A stretch of 64,000 nt of DNA, from contig JABAKE010000012.1 of NCBI GenBank assembly GCA_019779905.1, positions 48,573 through 112,572 on the forward strand, read 5' to 3'. Position 1 is the first letter of the stretch, and each line of letters begins with the position of its first letter. Positions 16,113-24,481 of the stretch are shown piece by piece. The translations under genes and the position numbers were made by a program. This DNA is from Modestobacter lapidis (lineage in GTDB: Bacteria > Actinomycetota > Actinomycetes > Mycobacteriales > Geodermatophilaceae). The notes beneath the pieces were generated by a model. That model saw only the letters and a list, made by a program, of their open reading frames with translations, ran no database searches and was not told the DNA's origin.

Positions 16113-16255
16113 CGGAAATCGTGTCGTGACGACAGGTCCGCGCGACTGGTCCGCGGCGCTCGTGGGGTGCGCGACACGCCGGGGCGACGCCGACTCCACA
16201 GCGACACACCGATCAGGTTCCGCTGTATCGGCAGACCGCGTCCCTACATTGACCG

Positions 16256-16277
16256 ACGAGTGACAGTTGTGACTCGT
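16256..16277. promoter_or_regulatory. Imperfect palindrome upstream of sepX
   Basis: ACGAGTGACAG followed directly by TTGTGACTCGT forms a 22-bp dyad with 8 of 11 positions matched, 55 bp before the sepX ATG. It is in a 220-bp gap after rimJ, which suggests sepX has its own promoter and a regulator site. The regulator is unknown. Confidence 0.4.
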
Positions 16278-16332
16278 GTGGCCCCAGGGATCGGGGTCGC
16301 AGGGCGCCAGGGACGGATCGGGGTGTTCGGTG

Positions 16333-17058
16333 ATGGGATCGGGCGTACTGCTGGCCGCTCTCGTCGTGCTGTGGTTCGTCGTGCTGGTGCCGATGGTGGT
16401 CACCAGGGGCGATTCGCGTGCGGTGGGGGCCGGCTCGGCCGAGTCGGGACGGACGCTGCAGCGACGGCGGACCGTGGATCCGCTCGTCTCCGCGGAGACC
16501 GAGCAGGTGACGATCGACCGCGCCGCGCTGCGCACCACCGGTGAGCTGAAGGTCGACGTGCACGCCGTGCGCCGCCGGACGCTGGCCGGGCTGGTCGCCC
16601 TCGCGCTGCTCCTGCTGGTGGGCGCGCTGACCTACCGCTCCTGGCTGTGGGCCCCGCAGGTGCTGCTGGACCTGGCGGTGGTCGGCTACCTGATGGTGCT
16701 GCGCGCCGCCGCCCAGCGGGAACGCCGGGTCGCGGCCCGCCGCGCCGCCCGGATGGCGCACCGCCCGCCGGCCCGGGTGGCACGTCCGTCCGCTCCGCGC
16801 CCGGCTGCCGCCCAGCGCCCGGCTGCCGCCCAGCGCCCGGCCGCGCCCGAGCCGCAGGTCGCCGAGCCCGCCGCGGCCCAGCAGCACCCGAGCCTGCCGC
16901 TGGCCCCGGTGCACCCGCTGCGTCCCGGCCGCGTCGTCGCGGCGCGCACGCCCACCCCGGCGGGCTGGCAGCAGAGCGCCGTCGTCGGGCTGGACGACGA
17001 GGACATCGGCTTCGCCGAGATCGACGTCTACCAGCCGCGACGCGTCGCCAACGGGTAA
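16333..17058 (+). CDS. sepX: Divisome membrane protein SepX/GlpR
   Basis: A 241-residue membrane protein. It has an N-terminal TM (LLAALVVLWFVVLVPMV, about 5-21), a short conserved cytoplasmic stretch (RRTVDPLVSAETEQVTIDR) and two close TMs at about 80-120. The Ala/Pro/Arg-rich tail contains the 7-residue repeat PAAAQR, and the acidic end includes LDDEDIGFAEIDVYQPRRVANG. This matches the SepX/GlpR family: SepX is needed for Streptomyces septation, and GlpR is the receptor for Glp in corynebacteria. The position after galU-glp-rimJ is the conserved one. The start is ATG. Confidence 0.85.
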   Translation: MGSGVLLAALVVLWFVVLVPMVVTRGDSRAVGAGSAESGRTLQRRRTVDPLVSAETEQVTIDRAALRTTGELKVDVHAVRRRTLAGLVALALLLLVGALTYRSWLWAPQVLLDLAVVGYLMVLRAAAQRERRVAARRAARMAHRPPARVARPSAPRPAAAQRPAAAQRPAAPEPQVAEPAAAQQHPSLPLAPVHPLRPGRVVAARTPTPAGWQQSAVVGLDDEDIGFAEIDVYQPRRVANG

Positions 17059-17070
17059 AGGACCCTCCTG

Positions 17071-17330
17071 CCCCCCACCGCTCGCAAGCTCGCGTCGGGA
17101 CCCTGCAGGAGGGCCACACCTGCCCCCCACCGCTCGCAAGCTCGCGTCGGGGCCCTGCAGGAGGGCCACACCTGCCCCCCACCGCTCGCAAGCTCGCGTC
17201 GGGGCCCTGCAGGAGGGCCACACCTGCCCCCCACCGCTCGCAAGCTCGCGTCGGGGCCCTGCAGGAGGGCCACACCTGCCCCCCACCGCTCGCAAGCTCG
17301 CGTCGGGGCCCTGCAGGAGGGCCACCCCTG
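17071..17330. repeat. Five tandem copies of a 52-bp repeat
   Basis: Units start at 17071, 17123, 17175, 17227 and 17279 and are nearly identical; the first has one changed base and the last differs near its end. Each begins CCCCCCACCGCTCGCAAG and contains GGCCCTGCAGGAGGGCC, a hairpin with a 6-bp stem and 5-base loop. The period is not a multiple of three and no gene is present. The array fills the gap between sepX and tRNA-Ala. Related single copies occur at 22570-22613 and, inverted, at 56026-56073. Confidence 0.95.
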
Positions 17331-17371
17331 TGGCAGCTCCGGGGGCGGCGGACGGTAAGCTCTCCGTGCAA

Positions 17372-17445
17372 GGGGCTGTGGCGCAGTCCGGTAGCGCACC
17401 TCGTTCGCATCGAGGGGGTCAGGGGTTCAATTCCCCTCAGCTCCA
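17372..17445 (+). tRNA. tRNA-Ala (anticodon CGC)
   Basis: A cloverleaf folds fully. Acceptor GGGGCTG pairs with CAGCTCC including the G3-U70 pair that marks alanine tRNAs. The D arm is GCGC/GCGC, and the anticodon stem CCTCG/CGAGG has loop TTCGCAT (anticodon 17406-17408). The T arm is AGGGG-TTCAATT-CCCCT. The discriminator is A and the CCA end is not encoded. It reads GCG codons. Confidence 0.95.
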
Positions 17446-17567
17446 CCCGGAGAGGTACAGCAGGAGGCGGTGGCGACAGCCACCGCCTCCTGCTGCGTCC
17501 GGGGCCCTTTCGCCGCCCCCACGCCGCCGGTTTGTGGCGCGCCGGGGGCGGCTGGTACCCATCCCGG

Positions 17568-20051
17568 GTGCACACCGACCGCGCAGGGCACGGACGCCCA
17601 GGGCTCGGGACGGCCGCCCGCTTGGTGCTGGCCGTCGTCCTCCTCGTGGTCGCCGGGGTCCTGACCCCGGCCACCGCCGGCGCGGCCCCGAGCCTCCCGC
17701 CCGGTTTCGCGGTGCGGGACCTGCCCAGTGGGCAGGACGAGCTGCTCACCGACCTCGCCGCCGTCCCCGACGGCAGCTGGTACACCACCGGCAAGAACGG
17801 CCGGGTCGCCTGGGTCTCGGCCGACGGTCGCGCGCGCACCCTCGCCGAGCTGCCCGTCGTGTCCACGCAGGACCTGGGGCTCACCGGCGTGACGCTGGCC
17901 CCCGACCACGCGACATCGGGGCGGATCCTGCTGGCCCGCACGATCGACGTCGACGGGCAGTGGGTGATGCGGCTGAGCTCCTGGGCGGTGGTCAGCTCCC
18001 CGGAGCCGGCGGCGCTCGCCGACGAGCAGGTGCTGTGGGACCTGCCGGCCGGGTCCGACGTGCACGCCATCACCGACCTGCTGACCGCGCCGGACGGCAC
18101 GCTGTGGGTGACGATCGGTGACAGCGCCGACTTCCGGACCGTCGACCCGCAGGCGTTGCGCGCCCTGGACGTCGACACGGGCTACGGCAAGCTGCTGCAC
18201 GTGCACGCCGACGGGACGGGCGTGGAGACCAACCCGTTCTACGACCCGGCCGCGCCGGACTCGTGGCGCAGCCGGGTGTACGCCAGCGGGTTCCGCAGCC
18301 CCTTCCGGTTCAGTCTCGACCCGACGACCGGCGCGCCGGTGGTCGGGGACGTCGGCTGGAACGTCTGGGAGGAGGTCGACCTGGTGCGCCCCGGCGCCGG
18401 CTACGGCTGGCCGTGCTGGGAGGGCAACAGCCCGACCCCGGGCTACGCCGACCTGGCCGGCTGCCAGGGGGTCGGCAACTCGGCGCCGCTGTGGACCTAT
18501 CCGCACGGGCCGCTCGGCACCAGCATCACCGGCGGGGTGGTCTACACCGGCTCCAGCTATCCCGAGCAGTACCGGGGCGCCTACTTCTACGGCGACTACG
18601 CCTCGCAGCGGCTCTACACGCTGCGCTACGACGCGCAGGGTCAGTTGGTGTCCCGGCCCGAGGACGACGGGTTCGGCGCGGAGAACGGGCTGCCGGTCGC
18701 CTTCGCCACGGCCGTCAACGGCGACGTCGTCTACGCCGACATCGGCGGCAGCACGCTCAAGCGGCTCGTCTACGTCCCCGGCAACCGCGCCCCGGTCGCC
18801 GTCGCCGCGATCAGCACCGACGCCGCCACCCGCACGGTGACCTTCGACGGCGGCGGGTCCACCGACCTGGACGGCGATCCGCTCACCCACCGGTGGGACT
18901 TCGGCGACGGCACCACCGGTACCGGCGCGCAGGTCAGCCACACCTACGCCGAGCCGGGGACGACGCCGCTCACCGCCCGGCTCACGGTCACCGACCCCTC
19001 GGGAGCGGAGGGGACGACGGACGTGGTCGTCGTCCCGGCCAACGGCGTACCGGTGATCACGCTCAGCGCGCCACCGCCGGACCGGCGGTTCTCGGTCGGC
19101 GAGATGGTCGAGGCCACCGCCACCGCCACCGATCCCGACGACGGGCCGCTGCCGGTGCGGTGGAGCGTCGTCCTGGTGCACTGCAGCGGCGGGTACTGCC
19201 ACGACCACCCCGGCGAGTCGGTCACCGCCGACACCTTCTCCCGGCCGTTCGACGACCACGGCGACGCCACCCACCTGGAGGTCGTCGCCACCGCCACCGA
19301 CCGGTTCGGTGTGACGGCGCGCACGGGTTTCACCGCACTGCCCCGGTTGCGCACGCTGACCCTCGCCGGCACCACCCCGAGCGCCGTCACGGTCAACGGC
19401 ACCGCCCGGCCGGTCTCGGAGATCACCGTCGGCGCCGGGGTGACCGTGATCGCGCCGACGGTGGCCAGCGACTCCGTCGCCACCTTCGACCGCTGGGAGG
19501 ACGGGAACACCTCGCGCGAACGGACCCTGGTGATGCCGGACGCCGACGTCACGCTGGCCGCCACGTACCTGACCCCGATCGACCGGCGGTTCGCCGCGGA
19601 TGCGGCGCTGCGGGCCCTGCTGGGCGAGCCGGTGGAGCCGGAGAACGGCGACGCGGCCCTGCGGTACCGGCCCTACGCCGGCGGCCGGCTGTACTGGACA
19701 CCGGCGACCGGTGTGCACGAGGTGCACGGCGCGATCCTGGGCAGCTATCTCGCCGTCGGCGGCCACGTGCGGTTCGGCCCGCCGCTCACCGACGAGACGC
19801 CGACCCCCGACGGCGTCGGCCGGTACAACCAGTTCGCGGCCGGTTCGGTCTACTGGACGCCCACCACCGGCGCGCACGAGGTGCACGGCGCAATCCTGGA
19901 GCGCTGGGCGGGTCTGGGCTGGGAACGGTCCTACCTCGGCTACCCGACCAGCGACGAGTACGACGTGCCCGGCGGCCGGCGCAGCGACTTCGAGCGGGGG
20001 CAGATCACCTGGGACGCCGCGACGGGGCAGGTCGTGGACACGCCCCGCTGA
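17568..20051 (+). CDS. Secreted PQQ-type sugar dehydrogenase with PKD and LGFP modules
   Basis: An 827-residue exported protein. A signal peptide (about 1-38: Arg-rich start, LVLAVVLLVVAGVLTPATAGAA) precedes a glucose/sorbosone dehydrogenase beta-propeller (about 40-400; LTDLAAVPDGSWYTTGKNG, TDLLTAPDGTLWVTIGDSA, SGFRSPFRFSLDP, PGAGYGWPCWEG). A PKD domain follows (about 406-490, [13 protein letters not shown]), then a beta-rich region with two close cysteines (HCSGGYCHD). LGFP repeats occupy about 673-820 (GAHEVHGAI, YLGYPTSDE). LGFP repeats are linked to cell-wall association in actinobacteria. PQQ use is family knowledge; no PQQ biosynthesis genes are seen. The GTG start is chosen for the signal peptide. 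Confidence 0.85.
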   Translation: MHTDRAGHGRPGLGTAARLVLAVVLLVVAGVLTPATAGAAPSLPPGFAVRDLPSGQDELLTDLAAVPDGSWYTTGKNGRVAWVSADGRARTLAELPVVSTQDLGLTGVTLAPDHATSGRILLARTIDVDGQWVMRLSSWAVVSSPEPAALADEQVLWDLPAGSDVHAITDLLTAPDGTLWVTIGDSADFRTVDPQALRALDVDTGYGKLLHVHADGTGVETNPFYDPAAPDSWRSRVYASGFRSPFRFSLDPTTGAPVVGDVGWNVWEEVDLVRPGAGYGWPCWEGNSPTPGYADLAGCQGVGNSAPLWTYPHGPLGTSITGGVVYTGSSYPEQYRGAYFYGDYASQRLYTLRYDAQGQLVSRPEDDGFGAENGLPVAFATAVNGDVVYADIGGSTLKRLVYVPGNRAPVAVAAISTDAATRTVTFDGGGSTDLDGDPLTHRWDFGDGTTGTGAQVSHTYAEPGTTPLTARLTVTDPSGAEGTTDVVVVPANGVPVITLSAPPPDRRFSVGEMVEATATATDPDDGPLPVRWSVVLVHCSGGYCHDHPGESVTADTFSRPFDDHGDATHLEVVATATDRFGVTARTGFTALPRLRTLTLAGTTPSAVTVNGTARPVSEITVGAGVTVIAPTVASDSVATFDRWEDGNTSRERTLVMPDADVTLAATYLTPIDRRFAADAALRALLGEPVEPENGDAALRYRPYAGGRLYWTPATGVHEVHGAILGSYLAVGGHVRFGPPLTDETPTPDGVGRYNQFAAGSVYWTPTTGAHEVHGAILERWAGLGWERSYLGYPTSDEYDVPGGRRSDFERGQITWDAATGQVVDTPR

Positions 20052-20074
20052 CCGCCATCAGCCGGCGCCGCGGC

Positions 20075-20143
20075 GATCTACTCCGCTCCGCGGCTGTGCG
20101 ATCTATTCCGCTCCGCGGCTGTGCGATCTATTCCGCTGCTCGG
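20075..20143. repeat. 25-bp tandem repeat overlapping a stop codon
   Basis: Copies start at 20075, 20100 and 20125 with unit GATCTATTCCGCTCCGCGGC plus TGTGC; the first copy has one changed base and the last is partial. The array lies between the convergent sugar dehydrogenase and enoyl-CoA hydratase genes. The third copy supplies the hydratase TAG stop (20128-20130) and part of its last codons. Confidence 0.9.
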
Positions 20144-20931
20144 AAGTTCGCCTGCCGCTGCTCGGCGAAGGCGGCCACGCCCTCGCGGCCCTCCGGGTCG
20201 CGCGCGGACGCCACGATCTGCCGGGCCTCCTCGTCCAGCTGCTCCGCCAGCGAGCGCACCGCGGCCTGGCGCACCAGCGCGCGGGTGCGCACCATCGCCC
20301 GCACCGGGCCGGCCGCGATCTGCCGGGCCAGTGCGATGCTCTCCTCGGTCAGCACCTCGTCGTCGACCAGCCGCGCGACCAGGCCGAAGGTGTGCGCGTC
20401 GGCGGCGTTGAGCACCCCGTCGGTGAGCAGCAGCTCCAGCGCCCGCGGCGCACCCAGGGCCCGGGTCAGCGCCCAGGAGGTACCGCCGTCGGGCGACAGG
20501 CCCAGTGAGCCGTACCCCGGGTGCAGCTTGAGGGAACGGCCGCAGACCACGAGATCACAGGCACCGAGTAGGCCGATCGCCGCGCCGGCGACGGCGCCGC
20601 GCACCCCGGCCACCACCGGCACCGGGCAGTGCAGCACCGCGCGGAACACCTCGTGCCAGGCCGTGGCCAGGGCGCCGATGTGCCCGGGCAGGTCCGCGGC
20701 GGCGGCGAACCCGCGCACGTCCCCGCCCACGCAGAACCGTGGGCCGTTCGCGGTCAGCAGCACCGTGCGGGTCTCCGCCGGCCGGGCGGTGAAGGCGCTG
20801 ACGAGCTGCTCGGCCATCGGCAGGTCCAGCGCATTGCCGGCCTCCCGGGAGTCGAGCGTGACCCGCCAGACGTCGCCGTCGACGGCCGTGCTCACCCGGT
20901 GCGCCCCTGCGTCGGTTCCCGGACTGCTCAT
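20128..20931 (-). CDS. Enoyl-CoA hydratase/isomerase family protein
   Basis: A 267-residue crotonase-fold protein. Typical parts are the oxyanion-hole region NGPRFCVGGDVRGFAA (about residues 62-77) and the second strand PVPVVAGVRGAVAGAAIGLLGACDLVV. SLGLSPDGGTSWALTRALG follows, then a C-terminal helical tail with EGREGVAAFAEQRQANF. The EExxE-type Glu of the classic hydratase pair is replaced (GYGSLGLSPDGG), so the exact reaction is open. Start is ATG 20931. It is next to but not coupled with the mannosyltransferase gene (84-bp gap). Confidence 0.9.
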   Translation of the reverse strand: MSSPGTDAGAHRVSTAVDGDVWRVTLDSREAGNALDLPMAEQLVSAFTARPAETRTVLLTANGPRFCVGGDVRGFAAAADLPGHIGALATAWHEVFRAVLHCPVPVVAGVRGAVAGAAIGLLGACDLVVCGRSLKLHPGYGSLGLSPDGGTSWALTRALGAPRALELLLTDGVLNAADAHTFGLVARLVDDEVLTEESIALARQIAAGPVRAMVRTRALVRQAAVRSLAEQLDEEARQIVASARDPEGREGVAAFAEQRQANFRAAE

Positions 20932-21015
20932 CCCTGTCCTCCTCCGCGCCGGCGCCGCGCCGGCCGCACCGCCACGCTAGGTGGCGGGGCGCCGTCCGGC
21001 TCCCCGGCGCGGGAT

Positions 21016-22539
21016 TCAGAACCAGGAGGGGAACCACATCCGCTCCAGCCACTCGCCGTGGGACAGCGGGTCCCCGGTCAGGATCGGATGGAGGAAGACG
21101 AACGTCATGGCGACCACCGCCAGGTACAGGCAGACCGCGCCGAGACCGAGCTGCCGGCGGAACTCGCTCGCGCGGGGCGTCCCGAGCACGTCCTGCAGGG
21201 CCAGGGTCACCGCGAGCACGAAGAACGGTGCCGCCGGGGCCATGTAGAAGATGAACATCGTCCGGTCCAGGTTCACGAACCAGGTGAGCCAGCCGGCCGC
21301 GATGGCCACCGCCACCGTCAGCGCCGCCGGATCGCGCCGGGCCGCGATCCGCCAGATCAGCCAGAGCATCGCCGGGGCGAAGGCGAACCACAGCGTCGGC
21401 GTCCCGACCATCAGGATGTAACGGACGACCTGGTCGCCGGCGGCATCGGTGAGCCCCTGCGGATTCCACAGCAGGATCGGCCGGCCGGTCACCAGCCACG
21501 ACCACGGCCCGGACTCCCACGGGTGCGGGGTCGACAGGCCGCTGTGGAACGCCAGCCACTCGCCGTGCATGTGCCACAGCGACCGCAGCGCGCCGGGCAC
21601 GAAGCCGAACGCGGTGTCCGGGTGCTGCGTGGCCCAGTGCCGGCCCTGCCCGGTCTCGGAGAGGAACCAACCGGTGAACGACGCCAGGTAGGTGAGCACC
21701 GGGACGGCGGCCAGCGCCCACAGCGCCCCGGGGAGCCCACGGCGGACGGTGACCAGCGTGGGACGGGGCGCGCCCGCCTCCCGCCAGGCGGCCCGGTCCC
21801 AGAACAGCGAGAGGACGGCGAAGAATGCCAGGAACCAGACGCCGCTCCACTTCACCGCGCACCCGGCGCCGAAGAGCACCCCGGCCGCGATCCGCCAGCC
21901 GCGCGGGCCCAGCCGGAACCCGGCCGCGTTCACCCGGTCGGCGCCGTCCCGGACCCGCCGGCGCACCCGGTCGCGGTCGACCACCAGGCAGGCGACGGCG
22001 CTGACGACGAAGGCCTGCAGGAACACGTCCAGCAGGCCGATCCGGGACAGCGTGAAGGAGAACCCGTCGAGCGCGAGCAGCAGGCCCGCGACGAGGCCGA
22101 GCAGGGTGGAACCGGTCAGCCGCCGGGCGAGCCGGGTCAGCACGACGACGGCGATGGTGCCCGCCACGGCAGAGGGCAGCCGCCAGCCCAGCGAGTCGTA
22201 GCCGAACAGCTGGATGCCTGCCGCGATCAGCCACTTGCCCAGCGGCGGGTGGACGATGAACGTGTAGCCGCGGTTGTACTCGGTGCCCCAGCGCAGCAGC
22301 TCCAGCGCCTCGGGTGGGTAGTAGGCCTCGTCGAAGAGCAGGTCACCGGGGTAGTCCAGGCCCCAGACCCGGGAGACGAAGGTGGCCAGCCCGAGCACCG
22401 CGGTGAGCGCAGCCGCCAGGCGGCGGTCGCCGGGCAGCGGGGGAGTGCCCTGCCGGCGCGGCCGCGGCGGCCGGCGGCGCGGAGCGCGGAGCGGGTCCAC
22501 CGGGGTCGACTCCGCCCGCTCCGGGGTCAGCACCGCCAT
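21016..22539 (-). CDS. pmt: Dolichyl-phosphate-mannose--protein mannosyltransferase (GT39)
   Basis: A 507-residue multi-pass membrane enzyme that transfers mannose from polyprenyl-phosphate-mannose to Ser/Thr of secreted proteins during export. The first extracytoplasmic loop carries the acidic motif LLFDEAYYPPEALELLRWG; GYTFIVHPPLGKWLIAAGIQLFG follows. About eleven hydrophobic segments are visible, and the C-terminus ends SHGEWLERMWFPSWF, typical of actinobacterial Pmt. Divergent with rsmI, the same order as Rv1002c-Rv1003. Likely substrates here include the large secreted PKD/LGFP-type proteins, but that is inference. Confidence 0.95.
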   Translation of the reverse strand: MAVLTPERAESTPVDPLRAPRRRPPRPRRQGTPPLPGDRRLAAALTAVLGLATFVSRVWGLDYPGDLLFDEAYYPPEALELLRWGTEYNRGYTFIVHPPLGKWLIAAGIQLFGYDSLGWRLPSAVAGTIAVVVLTRLARRLTGSTLLGLVAGLLLALDGFSFTLSRIGLLDVFLQAFVVSAVACLVVDRDRVRRRVRDGADRVNAAGFRLGPRGWRIAAGVLFGAGCAVKWSGVWFLAFFAVLSLFWDRAAWREAGAPRPTLVTVRRGLPGALWALAAVPVLTYLASFTGWFLSETGQGRHWATQHPDTAFGFVPGALRSLWHMHGEWLAFHSGLSTPHPWESGPWSWLVTGRPILLWNPQGLTDAAGDQVVRYILMVGTPTLWFAFAPAMLWLIWRIAARRDPAALTVAVAIAAGWLTWFVNLDRTMFIFYMAPAAPFFVLAVTLALQDVLGTPRASEFRRQLGLGAVCLYLAVVAMTFVFLHPILTGDPLSHGEWLERMWFPSWF

Positions 22540-22569
22540 GTCGGCCAGCGTAGTGACAGGACCCGGCTG

Positions 22570-22613
22570 CCCCCGGCACTCGCGAGCTCGCGCCGGGCCC
22601 CTGCAGGCGGGCC
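22570..22613. repeat. Single copy of the 52-bp repeat family
   Basis: Begins CCCCCGGCACTCGCGAGC and contains CCCTGCAGG followed by CGGGCC, aligning with each unit of the five-copy array at 17071-17330 with a few substitutions and small indels. It lies in the 104-bp gap between the divergent pmt and rsmI starts, so here it cannot be a simple terminator. Confidence 0.75.
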
Positions 22614-22643
22614 GGGGGCGATCGTCGTGACAGGCTCGCGTCC

Positions 22644-23483
22644 ATGACCGGACGACTCGTGCTCGGCGGTGCGCCGCTGGGGCAGCCCGGCGACGTCGGG
22701 CCCCGGTTGAAGGAGGTGCTCGCCTCGGCCGACGTCCTGGCGGTGGAGGACACCCGCCGGCTGCACCGGCTCGCCGCCGACCTCGGCGTGACCTTCACCG
22801 GCCGGCTGGTCAGCTTCCACGAGTCGGTCGAGCAGTCGCGGCTACCCGGTCTGGTGGCCGCGATGCGGGACGGCGCCACGGTGCTGCTGCTCACCGACGC
22901 CGGGATGCCCTCGGTCTCCGATCCGGGCTACACGCTGGTCCGCGCCGCGGTGGACGCCGGCATCGTGGTCACCTCGGTGCCCGGGCCCTCCGCCGTCGTG
23001 ACGGCGCTGGCCGTCTCCGGGCTGCCCTGCGACCGGTTCTGCTTCGAGGGCTTCCTGCCCCGCAAGGGCGGCGAGCGGCGGGCCGCGCTGGCCGCGCTGG
23101 CCGCCGAGCCGCGCACGATGGTCTTCTACGAGTCGCCGCACCGGCTGGCCGACGCGCTCGTCGATGCGGCCGCCGCGTTCGGCGACGACCGTCCGGCGGC
23201 CGTCTGCCGGGAACTCACCAAGACCCACGAGGAGGTCCGTCGCGGGTCGCTGGCCTCGTTGGCGGCGTGGGCGGCCGAGGGCGTGCGCGGCGAGATCACC
23301 CTGGTCGTCGCCGGCGCCGTCGCCGGGCCCTCCTCGCTGTCCCCGGCGGAGCTGGCCGCCGAGGTGGCCATCGAGGAGGCCGCCGGTGCCACCCGCAAGG
23401 ACGCCATCCGCACCATCGTCGCCCGCACCGGGCTGCCGCGCCGGGTGGTCTACGACGCCGTCGTCGCCGCGAAGAGCCCGTAG
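22644..23483 (+). CDS. rsmI: 16S rRNA (cytidine1402-2'-O)-methyltransferase
   Basis: Methylates the ribose of C1402 in the ribosomal P site using SAM. It is a tetrapyrrole-methylase-fold protein of 279 residues. Signature segments are GQPGDVGPRLKEVLASADVL, VEDTRRLHRLAADLGV, LLTDAGMPSVSDPGYTLVR and the SAM loop VPGPSAVVTALAVSGLP. FEGFLPRKGGERRAAL and FYESPHRL follow. The C-terminal GATRKDAIRTIVARTGLPRRVVYDAV is the usual small helical tail. The ATG at 22644 is well placed. Confidence 0.97.
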   Translation: MTGRLVLGGAPLGQPGDVGPRLKEVLASADVLAVEDTRRLHRLAADLGVTFTGRLVSFHESVEQSRLPGLVAAMRDGATVLLLTDAGMPSVSDPGYTLVRAAVDAGIVVTSVPGPSAVVTALAVSGLPCDRFCFEGFLPRKGGERRAALAALAAEPRTMVFYESPHRLADALVDAAAAFGDDRPAAVCRELTKTHEEVRRGSLASLAAWAAEGVRGEITLVVAGAVAGPSSLSPAELAAEVAIEEAAGATRKDAIRTIVARTGLPRRVVYDAVVAAKSP

Positions 23484-23490
23484 CCCCTCG

Positions 23491-23548
23491 CCGTTGTGCA
23501 CTCATGGCGGCCTCGGTCGGCAGGGAGGCAGCCCTGGGTGCACAACGG
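23491..23548. terminator. Long hairpin downstream of rsmI
   Basis: CCGTTGTGCAC (23491-23501) pairs perfectly with GTGCACAACGG (23538-23548). Inside, CATGGCGGCCTC faces GGGAGGCAGCCCTG with mismatches. It sits between the convergent ends of rsmI and the DUF559-type gene and could terminate both. A related element lies beyond the other end of that gene. Confidence 0.6.
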
Positions 23549-23550
23549 CG

Positions 23551-24426
23551 TCACCCGCCCAGGGCCACGGCGACCCGCGCCAGGAGCCGGTGCCCATGGT
23601 GCAGATCCGCAGCGGTTCCGAAGACCACCCGCCAGCCGGCCGCGGTCAGCCGGTTGAGCCGCGCCCGGTCCCGCCCGAGCTGACCAGGGTCGGCGTGCCA
23701 GAGACCGTCGTACTCCAGCGCCACCCGCCGGTCCGGCCAGCCGAAGTCGACCCGCGCCACGAACCGGGCGCCGTCGTACACCCGGAACTGGGCGACCGGG
23801 TCCGGCAGCGGGCTGCGCCGCACGAGCAGTCGCACCCTGGTCTCCTGCGGCGACTCCGCCAGTCCGTCGGCCAGCGCGCACACGTCCCGAGCCCGCCGGG
23901 AGCCGGGGCCGGTCAGCGAGGCCGCGCACCGGCGGACGGCGTCGAGGTCGACGACGCCGGAGTGGACCAGCCGGTCGACCGCCACGACGCCGTCGTCACC
24001 CGGGAGCGCTGCGGCAACGGCGGCGGCCGTCGCCTCGGGTGTCGTCACGGCGACGCCCCGACGCCGGCCGACGGCGCCCGGCGGCAGGACGGCGCGACGC
24101 ACCCGCAGTCCCGGCACCCGCACCGGGTTGGTGCCCGGGGCGCGGGTGAGCTCGACGTCGTCCGCGGGGCCCGCGAGGTCGACGCCCCACAGCACGGCTG
24201 CGCTGCAGCCCGTGACCACCGCGTCCGGCAGCAGCACCCCGGCGGCGGCGCGGGCGCGCAGGGCGTGGGTGACGGCGACGTCCTCGTGCACGTAGACGTC
24301 CGGTAGGACCCGGCGCCACGGGCTGCTGCGCAACTGCGCCCGGGTCAGCAGCCCCGCGCCGACGACGGCCGTGCCGCGGAACACCCGCGAGCGGAGCTCG
24401 GCGGGGACGACCGGCGGCACGGGCAC
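23551..24426 (-). CDS. AbiEi-like N-terminal domain plus DUF559 (Vsr-like endonuclease fold) protein
   Basis: About 291 residues. The N-terminal ~60 residues resemble the AbiEi antitoxin/winged-helix region (VVGAGLLTRAQLRSSPWRRVLPDVYVHED). The C-terminal ~100 residues show the DUF559 pattern of the very-short-patch-repair endonuclease fold: ARVDFGWPDRRVALEYDG, then HADPGQLGRDRARLNRLTAAGWRVVFG. Many actinobacteria carry several such genes of unknown role; no partner AbiEii toxin gene is adjacent. Candidate starts are GTG 24426 and 24420. Both ends are flanked by similar long hairpins. Confidence 0.8.
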   Translation of the reverse strand: MPVPPVVPAELRSRVFRGTAVVGAGLLTRAQLRSSPWRRVLPDVYVHEDVAVTHALRARAAAGVLLPDAVVTGCSAAVLWGVDLAGPADDVELTRAPGTNPVRVPGLRVRRAVLPPGAVGRRRGVAVTTPEATAAAVAAALPGDDGVVAVDRLVHSGVVDLDAVRRCAASLTGPGSRRARDVCALADGLAESPQETRVRLLVRRSPLPDPVAQFRVYDGARFVARVDFGWPDRRVALEYDGLWHADPGQLGRDRARLNRLTAAGWRVVFGTAADLHHGHRLLARVAVALGG

Positions 24427-24481
24427 CGGTGCACCGTGCCGGAGAACGGCCCGCTCCCGGTCCCGTCGTCCACAGGCCTCC

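Noticed and set aside
17071..17330. The five-copy array as a CRISPR
   Set aside because: Whole 52-bp units are repeated head to tail with no variable spacers and no cas genes are nearby.
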